A stretch of DNA of 64,000 nucleotides from Craterostigma plantagineum (Eukaryota > Streptophyta > Magnoliopsida > Lamiales > Linderniaceae). This document shows positions 56,607-64,000 of the stretch, one piece after another (the stretch's first letter is position 1; each line of letters begins with the position of its first letter). The stretch spans positions 124,001 to 188,000 of the forward strand of contig JAPQWV010000496.1 in NCBI GenBank assembly GCA_027422505.1, given 5' to 3'. A program made the position numbers and the translations under genes. The notes under the pieces are model-generated. The model saw only the letters and a list, made by a program, of their open reading frames with translations. It did no database searches and was not told the DNA's origin.

Positions 56607-59098
56607 AACATTGGGACGCGGCACATTAATATGAACAAGAACCAGTTCGGGATGATTCTGGACTTGCCATACAGTGCAAACTACGACCCGCTCCCATCAG
56701 ACGCAGAAATAGTGCATGATTTCATGTAGATGAGATATCAACTGCAACTCACCAAGCTAGCTCAGGTCCAGAGCAGCGGTATCCCTCATCCGTAGAAGAC
56801 ACTGTTCGGGATCGTGAACAAGTGTTTATCGCCTAAGCATACAGGCGTCGATATGGGCAACACCAACATTCTGCAGATTTTCCACGGAATCGCATTCTCC
56901 AGGAACTATGATTCCACGCAACTGATCTGGAATGATCTTGCAGACCAGATCAGGCAAAAGGAGAATAAGAGATCCAAGAACGTGCCCTACACTCGGTGGT
57001 TTATTGTGATCATCAGAGAACTCATGGAGTTGCACGAGTCCATCCCTCGTCTACCTCCTGGAGGAAATTATCAACCACCGAGGCTCAAATTCTTCCACTA
57101 TCCATGGCTCACGGACTTGGACCAATCGTCGATGCCGATTTCTTTTGAGCTGCTACGTCTCGCCGACCCCTAGGGAGACGTGTATCGAACTTACTGCCGG
57201 AGAATCACCTCACCGAGGAGATGATTCGAGGGCCCCCGACGGATTTTGGAGTTAGCCCTCCCCAACCGCAACACCAACCAAGCCCTGACGACACGATGAT
57301 AGATGTTGTCGCTCTGGAGCTTCAACAAGAGTCTCCATTGGTCGAAGTGCAAATGCCCGACGTAGATGACACACTAATAGACATCGTGGCTACTGAGATG
57401 GCGCTCGAGGCTCCTGAACATGAATATCAGGTGGAGGTGCCCGTCCATGTAGGCGTGCTCCAAGAGCCTATTGAGGAGGTTCTACTTCAGGAGGCACAGC
57501 CCGAGGCAGAAACGGGGCACAGCTCACCACCTGAGACGATGGAACACGCCGGTGACGAAGCAGTACGTGAATCGACACCTCACACGGCTTCCTCGTCAGA
57601 CACTGAATCTGATGAGGAGATCCAACTTATAAGACTAGCTCCGCGTCGACTGAGCCTTCAGATCGAGTCCCTCTTCACCGTCGTCTCCACCACGTCAGAC
57701 ACGCCGCAAGTCATACCTTCTAGGGCTGACGACTCTTCGTCGCTCAATCTAGAGCCGCAGCCCACTATCACAGCGGCGGTCGGGGCCGAGGATCAGACTA
57801 TCACTACCGGCCTCGACGTCGAAATGTCTGACGTACAGGTTCAATCTGAGCCTGTCACAACATCCATAGGCGCGAATCTTCTAGATTCAAGTCGAGGATT
57901 GGATGGAAGTCTCGAACAATCACAGCCTCAAGTGACTGCGAGCCAACCTACGGAGCCGGTGCCTGCTCAAGGGTTGACAACAGGCGACATCAGTCGACCT
58001 GGAACATCTTCGACGGAGGCTTCCACCCCTTTTGTGACGAACGAGCAATTCCAGGCCGCTCTCTCTGCCGCTGTACAATCCATGGAAGATAAGATCATGG
58101 ATAGAGTACTCCACGCCATCGAGACATCCCGAAGAGATACCGAGAAAACACCTGTCTCTGAAGGCCCTTCGTCACAAACCGACCTCACACCTCCACAACC
58201 CACACCTATCGACCCTCTAGCCACTTCATCCATCCTCATCAACCCATAACCCATAACCACACTCCAGGACATCCTACTCGCCCGCCTGATTGGCCTCTCC
58301 ATCCGGTCGCCTCAAGAAGAATCTCTTTATAGGCGATTGGTGGATCATCCTGAGCCACCTACTAAAACTTGCCGAGGCCAAAGCTCCCGCTCAAGGCACG
58401 GACATGACGATCCTGACGGTCAGGACCATCATGAGAGGGAGAAGAGGCCACGGACATCTACAAGTGGTCAAGAACAAGGTCAAGGCTCGGGCGCAATGCA
58501 AACAGGTGCTGGAGCAGGTGAAACACAAACCACCCAAACTACCCACACCACGCAGCGCACCACCACTCTAACCCACATCGACCCACCATCCTTTCACCTA
58601 AGGACGCCTCTGCCCACACCACCGACTCTGACAAGCCCCTTGCTTCATAAAGAAGAAGCAAGTGCAACTATGCTCGTAGCACTAGCGCAAACCCAAGCTA
58701 CTCCCTCTGTTGCTCTAGACCAACCGGGCCCGTCAGGACATGATGTCAATCCACACGAGTTCCTCGACAAGTATATATTCGAAGGACAATGGGCGACCCA
58801 TTACATGCCCGAGGAGCGTCAAAGACAACGGCTCAAGAAAATTCAACAAATATTGCAACAGGCTTCGGTGGACCTCGTGTTGATAGAAGACGATGAACTT
58901 CAGGAAGGTGCAGATCATCGACAAGATCCCACTGGGCTTCCAGCTGATCACGCAACGAGCGGCTTCACCCACAAAACAAATGCCAGGGACCGTTCGGATA
59001 GACACGTCGTGGGAGAATATTCGAATAGAGATACCTTTCCATGAAGAAGTCCGTGGAAATATTTGGAGGTCACAGGACAAAGTCAAGAAGCCGAAGTA
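56607..59098 (+). pseudogene. Element C ORF3, both ends missing
   Basis: Begins at a point about 85 residues into A's ORF3 (IGTRHINMNKNQFGMILDLP) with spacer sequence directly before it, so the N-terminal FRCPDEI/HALTVTAS region is deleted. A stop at about 56728, ELMELHESIPRLPPGGNYQP, and a long open acidic Pro/Glu/Ser/Thr-rich middle (57221-58249, 342 codons) follow. Then a frame change, the HEFLDKYIFEGQWATHYMPE motif, LKKIQQILQQASVDLVLIED, and loss of similarity after KVKKPK at 59098. The 342-codon open stretch is the longest intact piece of ORF3 in the window. Confidence 0.82.
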
Positions 59099-59235
59099 AT
59101 TAACATTGATTGACGAAAATTGCTAAATTTAATACACTTTATTGATTAACGTAAAAATTTATGCACTATTAATGATAATCTATCTAATTAATAATGTTTA
59201 AATTAATTAAAACAATATTAAGAAACAAGAAAATA
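59099..59235. other. Unassigned AT-rich sequence at the deletion junction
   Basis: No match to any other part of the window and no ORF. Confidence 0.5.
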
Positions 59236-59922
59236 TAGGGCAGGCCCGGGCCCGGAACAGGGGTGAAAGCGAACCAAGCCGCTCGTGAGCTGCTCGTAGC
59301 AGCTCAGTCAAAGCTCGACTCGAATTTGGTTTGACCAAAGCTCGGTTCGAGCTCTGAGTTTGGTTCGTTAATAATCAAGTCAAACTCAAACTATGGAATA
59401 TTCGGCTCGACTCGGCTCGATATTAATATATATTATATATCTAATAAGACATAAATAAATAGAAAATTATTTACTTCGATTTCCAACATTATCAAATAAA
59501 TCATTTGATCTAAACTTGAATAAAACATTATTATAAATTGTGTGAGGAATTACCGGACATCAAATCGAGTATTAAAATTGTTAAGAAAATGTCAAAATGA
59601 AAAGGTATATAGGACGTGTAGATAGACGATATGATCATTCACAGCTCGCAAGCAGCTCGGCTCGGTGAACGCTCGACTCAAGTTCGAGTTGACCAAGTTC
59701 GGCTTGTTAGTTATCAAGTCAAACTCAAGCATACCCATGTTCGGTCTCGGCGTACTCGTTTTCAGCACTATTCGGAACCGGCTCAAAACCACCAGGACCT
59801 CATCGTTCCTGTGCTGGTCTCGAGCCTGTTCCCGGAACTATCTCGAGATTCAGAACCGGTACCGAAACCACGAGCCCACCAAAACCACAGGAACCGGCCG
59901 GTGGCCCGTTTGGTCACATCTA
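59236..59922. mobile_element. Probable non-autonomous hAT-like element, outer
   Basis: The left end TAGGGCAGGCCCGGGCC and the reverse complement of the right end (TAGATGTGACCAAACGGGCC) are both of the TAGGG...GGGCC hAT type but only loosely alike, and no 8-bp duplication is clear (AGAAAATA against ACCATGAC). It is interrupted by the inner element. No coding sequence. Confidence 0.45.
59258..59770. mobile_element. Non-autonomous hAT-like element, inner (about 513 bp)
   Basis: The left end CAGGGGTGAAAGCGAAC pairs with the reverse complement of the right end (TAGTGCTGAAAACGAGTAC). The flanks CCCGGAAC and TTCGGAAC look like an 8-bp duplication with two mismatches. The subterminal regions are rich in GCTCGGCTCG words, as in many plant hAT MITEs. 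Confidence 0.65.
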
Positions 59923-60625
59923 ACCATGACTAGAAATTATTTCCTAAGAGGAAGAGAATTATTAAGTGGAGAACATGGATATGTATTCACTTCTAAATGA
60001 CAAGAACCATAGAGGTACTATCATACTTTGAATTCAGTAGTAGTTTTAACAGCCTTGTGGAATGATAGTTAAATTAACCAAGTTCACTGAACATTTTTTT
60101 CTCGCCCATCATCGATAGAGCTAGAGCATGCTGCATTGTTTGATGAGTTTAGGAAAACATGAACTTGCATCATCACCAACTCTTAAGTTTGATTAAAAGA
60201 TATAGACTGAAATAATTCGCACAAGGAGAAAATTAACATAATCAAACAAATTATGAACTTTACATTTAGCCATAACCAAACCATCTGTCTCGTCTTGGAC
60301 ATATTGTCTTTCTTTGCATGGGATAGCTACTGAAATTCCCCATTTTCCAACCGTCATGGGGGTGACATGATCTTTATAAGTAGCAAATTGGTGCAAAGTG
60401 GATAACGGTTATTGTAATCCCATTACAAGTCTTCGTTATGAAATCCCATAAATTGGTTCACATCTTGGAGTGTGGTGCGCAAGTCCGCAGCCAAGCCCAT
60501 AGGCCATTCAGTGGGAATACTTAAGGACCGACAAAAAGAAAAAAAAAACTTGCGGGCATCGATCCATTAAAGCAGACTACCACTATCCGTGATTGGTGAG
60601 TTCAGGCAATCACACTATACATATA
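59923..60625. other. Unassigned sequence with one small unrecognised ORF
   Basis: A minus-strand frame at 60193-60396 (67 codons, with VTPMTVGKWGISVAIPCKER) has protein-like composition but I do not recognise it; it could be a captured exon piece. Otherwise no gene, repeat or element end was seen. Confidence 0.35.
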
Positions 60626-60650
60626 GTATGGGCAGGGGCGGATCCAGAAC

Positions 60651-61312
60651 TTACTCGGGGGGACGTGAACAATAATAGAGTAGAAAACAATAGTTTGAAC
60701 GACAATGGTTAAGCATAGTAAATAAAACTTTCCACCTTAAAGGAATTCGACGTTCTTTTAGATTTTCGAAGTCTTTAATAATGGTTTCCATGCTCACACT
60801 TCTAGCAAATTCTCGCTCAATATATACTATTAATGCGTCAGAGATAACATCTTCCTCCATTTTACTTCGAAGCCGAGTTTTCACGATAGTCATTGCCGAA
60901 AATGAGCATTCTATAGCAGCAATAGAAACTGAAAGCACAAGTACAATCACTTGAAAAAGGAGATTGTATGTCACAGACTTGTTAGTCTTCACCAACCATT
61001 TGCACAATTATGAAATAGTTGAAATTTTTTTATAATCACTGCATTTGACTATATTGTTCTAATAGTGCTTCAACTGTATCTCCAACTGCTCTAACTCATC
61101 TTTAGTGAAGTCCTCCATGTAGAACTTTGACTAGTTCATATATATCCCCAATTTTGAATGTTTCCTCGCATTTTGAGTATTTAAAGCACTCAGAATGAGC
61201 AATCCATAGCATCGTCACTAGAACGACCATTAATTTCTTGTTATTGTGAATCAATAACAGCATAAAAGAGGTCTACCTGATAATGATGCTCGATGGTGAT
61301 ATTGTGGCGACC
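60651..61312 (-). pseudogene. hAT transposase, C-terminal part with dimerisation domain
   Basis: Minus-strand coding: YQVDLFYAVIDSQ-like sequence near 61290, then decayed helices, then the hAT dimerisation region with VSIAAIECSFSAMTIVKTRL, RSKMEEDVISDALIVYIERE and a short tail. The motif corresponds to the family's SVERxFSAMKxVKTxLRNRM signature; the usual Arg of VERxF is Cys here. It ends near the left terminus of the element. Multiple stops lie upstream of 61007. Confidence 0.87.
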
Positions 61313-61800
61313 CTCATTTTCTAATTAAGATTAGTGACGTATTTCCGCAATGAAAGCCGCAGAAGACCCATTTTACAAAAAACTTTTTCGCGGAAAATAT
61401 CAACAAAATACTGTTTACCAAGTCGATTCTTTACAAAGGCCGTAGTCCCAAAATGTCAAAAAAATAGCAGAAATATCCCCTAACGCCGCTCCACAGGTCT
61501 TCATCCATGTACAGCCTCACCCTCAAAAGTCCGTGGAGTCACCGCCAACAGCCCGTGTAACGTCCTTTCCATATTACCTTTTTAACACATCCATAAAATA
61601 TCGATATAAAATTTTTCGCCTTTCAACTTAACTTAACTGAACAAGTGAGCCCATCTGTTCAAAACCATTTCGCAGTTAATATATATATATATAATATATA
61701 TATATATATATGTATATATATGTACATATCTTTTTCTGTCGATCAAAATACAAACATCAATACTAGTGCATAAACTATATGTTAACGATGAACAGAGGGG
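61313..61800 (-). repeat. Tekay LTR piece(s) inserted in the hAT transposase
   Basis: Minus strand: ends GAGGGTCGCCACA at 61313, like the LTR fragment at 14338, and contains the shared block with CTCCACGGACTTTTGAGGGT (about 61517-61536). At 61556 a new TGTAACGTCC start may mark a second LTR end. A (TA)n run lies at about 61676-61715. The right boundary is not clear; hAT coding resumes by about 61810. Confidence 0.65.
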
Positions 61801-61809
61801 AGCAGGAGG

Positions 61810-62561
61810 AGAGCGTACCCGGTTATGAGATCCAAAATTTAAGAAAATTACCACGATTAGATGACCAAGATCGCTCGTCATGACCTCTAAATGGAATTCC
61901 TTGAAGTGTAAGAAATAGTACAACATCAATAGGCGTCTTTAATCGAAGACGGTTAAGTGCAATTTGTTGAGCATCGAAATATCAAACCTCCTTATATGTT
62001 GTGGTTGGTGCATCAAATCCTCACACGCCTTTTCGGCATTACGATGTGGTGAAGAAACATATCCTTTGCTATGTGGATCAGATAAGCACAAGTTTTTCCG
62101 TTTTTGACTTTCTTCCAATTATCAAACCATCAACAGTAAAAGCAGTTTATTTGAACATGCTGATGGCTTTTTAAAGATAAAACATGGAAAGCAACACACA
62201 TAACCTTTCACGGCGAATGCTCCAACCAAGAAAATTGGTGATACCAAGTAGATTGAAATCTTCGAGGGTGCTTAAGATTTTATTCAGCGGATACTCTTGA
62301 TTTAGATTCAAATAAACTCGACGTACCTCTTCTTGTTTGTTAGGATTATATTCCCATTTGTCGCCAAACACCCAGGCCACGCTCTAAAAAATTGAGATCA
62401 ATATCTTCAGTTATCATAATTTTTAATCTTTTAAGAGGAATTTGGGTAGAAGGATCGTCCTGATTTGATATCGGCGTTGACGATTCGATTATCGGAGAAG
62501 ATAGTTCTTCATATGGCCTCTTCTTTTGAAAAAAATTATCAATTGTAGTAGATTTTCCCAT
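61810..62561 (-). pseudogene. hAT transposase, N-terminal part
   Basis: Starts MGKSTTIDNFFQKKRPYEEL (ATG at 62561), typical of the zinc-finger MYM-type-1-like hAT proteins of plants. QEEVRRVYLNLNQEYPLN, a degenerate TTF-type zinc region (NWLEYS-like, decayed), AFTVDG, KNGKTCAYL-like, AQQIALNRLRLKTPIDVV and FRGHDERSWSSNRGNFL follow, in several frames. Known members act as transposases on their own TIRs; this one is dead by frameshift. Confidence 0.85.
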
Positions 62562-62892
62562 ATGTGTAATCTATCACCATAAAAAAATAATAAATTTTGT
62601 GTTATAAAAATATAAGAGGGAAAACAAACCTAGAGAGAGAACTCACATATTTTTAGCCTTGAATATTCTGCAATGCTACCTAGAATTTTCTGCAATTCTC
62701 TGCGAATGTATTGCGCTAGTATTTTTCTCTAATTTTTAGTCAAGTAATTGTGAGCAAAGTAATTTTCTGCTTTTGATTGCTGGAAAGCGTGTCTCCCTTT
62801 TTGGGCAGCCTAAATTGAGCAACTAATACTACTTTGATTGGGCCAAGTGTCTCAACACTATTTTTTATTGGTTGAAAGCCAAAAATTTTTAA

Positions 62893-62975
62893 ATATGAGA
62901 CTTCTTGGGATCGAACCCGAACAACCATACAAAAGACAAGTCCCCTAACCATACTACTAAAATTTTGGTAACTTT
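62893..62975 (-). promoter_or_regulatory. tRNA-like box A and box B inside the hAT right end
   Basis: The minus strand has GGTTCGATCCC (62907-62917, 10 of 11 matches to the Pol III box B consensus) about 40 bp after TAGTATGGTTAGGGG, a plausible box A. It could be a SINE or tRNA-derived scrap; no complete tRNA fold was found. Confidence 0.35.
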
Positions 62976-62980
62976 TTTTT

Positions 62981-62998
62981 TTGGGGGGGGGGGGGGGG
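62981..62998. repeat. Homopolymer G run
   Basis: About 17 consecutive G after a run of T. The length may be unreliable in the assembly. Confidence 0.85.
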
Positions 62999-63025
62999 CA
63001 CATGGTCCTAACTCCATGCCCATAC

Positions 63026-63221
63026 ATAATAAGTTTTTATACCCGAAAATGTTGTAATTGGCCTGGCTAATAGTATAAGCTAACTGAGCATAGAGTGAAA
63101 AAGAGAGCACAAAATTGTTTAGAAACATCCATAGTTCAAGACAAACCACAACGTCAACAAGTTGACTTTATTATTAAATCTACACATAAAATCATATTCT
63201 TTTTTTTGTTTGTTTTTCAAT
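63026..63221. other. 3' flank of the host gene
   Basis: AT-rich sequence downstream of the minus-strand host gene. It probably contains the 3' UTR; no defined polyadenylation signal was assigned. Confidence 0.4.
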
Positions 63222-63635
63222 CTACTTTTGTTCCGTCGAATGTTGCAATAGGCTCTCTGAAGAAGTGATCGGCTCGTGAACGAGCGAATTCATCGAAACA
63301 AATAAAGGGTCGCCCTCTAATCGAATCATCACACTCCTCAAGACCTCTGTCACCATCTTTTTGAACCCTTCTTCTTTCGCCGATTCGCCATCATTAGCAT
63401 CATCATCGACCTTCTTAACAGCTTCCATCATGATGCAATCCATCTAAAAAATCGCATATATCATAGTTATGTATTTCATTTCGATTTCTTTCGATGTAAT
63501 AATCACCTCTTGAACTGCACCAAGCGTAGGCAAACCGGCGAAGGGGCCCATGCAATCGAGGGCCTTGGCAAGATATTGCCTCGATATCTTCCCCTGACTA
63601 TCTCTCGGTATTCCGTTCAATGCACAATCTAAGGC
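63222..63635 (-). CDS. Host gene, last two coding exons: plant EF-hand family-like protein (partial)
   Basis: Exons 63635-63507 (43 codons) and 63443-63222, separated by a 63-bp intron with GT at 63506 and AG at 63445-63444. A further intron acceptor (GGTAG) precedes 63635. Splicing joins ...GAVQE to MDCIMMEA, giving a frame of 116 residues that ends at TAG 63222-63224. It contains KKVDDDANDGESAKEEGF, a degenerate EF-hand loop (Asp-x-Ala-x-Asp-Gly...Glu) between helices, and a conserved-looking tail with LEGDPLFVSMNSLVHEP. The layout and motifs (ALDCALNGIPRDS, AGLPTLGAV) resemble plant calcium-binding EF-hand family proteins from memory of the family; this is not confirmed by search. The 5' exons lie right of the window. 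It is the only plausible host gene here. Confidence 0.72.
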
Positions 63636-64000
63636 CTACCTCAAACAAAAACAAACCAAAAACTAATTAATAGTGTGCAAACAAATTGCTTATCACGGAT
63701 AAAAAAATCGCCGGTCAGATCATGGTCTAGCGGTCAATCTGAGGCTTCAAAGATTGTTGGGGAGAGGTCCCATGATCAATTATTAGCCTATCACATGTTG
63801 AGGTGAAAGTGTTAGGCCCAAACCAATAACTTGATGGGCCAGGCCAGCCCGCCATAACTAGATTTTTAATATATTTGTATTTTATGTTTATTTAAAAATC
63901 TTTTATTTATTCATTATTTATTATACCTTATACTATTACTATACACAATATTACAAATATGTAGTTAAATTTTATATCCCATTAATACATCAAAAGATAT
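63636..64000. other. Intron or flank of the host gene
   Basis: AT-rich, no ORF. A short stretch with GATCATGGTCTAGCGGTCAA (63710-63740) resembles tRNA-derived repeat sequence, but no box B was found. Confidence 0.4.

Larger units (their letters stand above)
45723..59098 (+). mobile_element. SIRE-like copia element C, 3' end deleted
   Basis: 5' LTR, primer-binding site, gag, protease, integrase, RT, RNase H, spacer and most of ORF3 in the same order as B. Inserted in opposite orientation into element A gag (target CAAGA at 45718-45722). The sequence stops at about 59098 inside ORF3: no C-terminal ORF3, polypurine tract or 3' LTR follows, and neither does the expected remainder of A. Confidence 0.9.
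60626..63025 (-). mobile_element. hAT transposon relic (TTF/MYM-type), interrupted
   Basis: The transposase coding sequence is on the minus strand. The left end TATGGGCAGGGGCGGATCC and the reverse complement of the right end (TATGGGCATGGAGTTAGG) share their first nine bases; CAGGGGCGGATCCAG at 60633 is a familiar plant hAT end. The right end also holds the usual poly-G plus CACATGG sequence. Boundaries are approximate. A Tekay LTR piece splits the element at 61313. Confidence 0.75.

Noticed and set aside
1..59098. Endogenous pararetrovirus or organelle-derived insertions
   Set aside because: No movement protein or coat motif and no plastid or mitochondrial gene was seen; all RT sequences are of Tekay or copia type with LTRs.
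60193..60396. A new host gene
   Set aside because: Only 67 codons with no splice context or recognised family; left as an unassigned frame.
61633..61929. A 98-codon minus-strand ORF as a gene
   Set aside because: It runs across the junction of LTR sequence, a (TA)n tract and decayed hAT coding, so it is a chance frame.
62981..62998. A G-quadruplex regulatory element
   Set aside because: A single long homopolymer G run next to a T run is more likely decay or sequencing uncertainty of the usual hAT-end poly-G.

Overview
This window is plant nuclear DNA, almost certainly from a eudicot; the species cannot be named from sequence alone. It is intergenic heterochromatin-like sequence made of nested, broken LTR retrotransposons, plus decayed hAT DNA transposons and one host-gene tail at the right end. 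Evidence for a plant: chromodomain-bearing Ty3/gypsy integrases, SIRE-type Ty1/copia elements primed by initiator tRNA-Met, a GAGCATCTCCAA-type MITE with TTA target duplication, TTF/MYM-type hAT transposase, and short GT-AG introns in the host gene. No bacterial gene, CRISPR array, rRNA or functional tRNA gene was seen.

Layout. 1-7226: 3' part of a Ty3/gypsy Tekay/Del chromovirus (T1) with its 3.1 kb 3' LTR, which holds a dense TGTCGA array. 7227-13697: a second Tekay element (T2) with an unrelated-looking LTR; T1 appears to sit in T2's leader. 13698-14337: tail of a copia pol on the minus strand. 14338-15274: a piece of another Tekay LTR, minus strand. From 15275 a minus-strand SIRE-like copia element (A) begins with its 3' LTR. 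A is split three times: by a nearly complete SIRE-like element B (25163-40680, plus), by a Tekay solo LTR (42603-45442, target duplication GTAGC) and by a third SIRE-like element C (45723-59098, plus, 3' end lost). 59236-59922: nested non-autonomous hAT-like elements. About 60626-63025: an autonomous-type hAT relic (minus) broken by another Tekay LTR piece. 63222-63635: two 3'-terminal exons of a host gene resembling a plant EF-hand family protein.

The three SIRE-like copies share one architecture: a short LTR of about 345 bp with a TATA box inside a perfect or near-perfect palindrome; tRNA-Met primer site; long gag; protease-integrase-RT-RNase H; a conserved non-coding spacer of over 3 kb; then a third ORF (ORF3) of about 1,100 codons ending in the first bases of the 3' LTR, so that the polypurine tract is itself coding. 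ORF3 sits where SIRE elements carry an 'envelope-like' gene but shows no membrane features; it is the best candidate for an under-described system. Copy B also carries a near-perfect 196-bp inverted repeat (92-bp loop) just before ORF3, able to form a long hairpin RNA.

Every element is dead by frameshift, stop codon, catalytic-core deletion or nested insertion. The order of events can be read: copia tail and old Tekay LTR first, then A, then B, C and the solo LTR into A, then a MITE into B's ORF3. A later deletion probably removed C's 3' end together with A's 5' end at about 59098.
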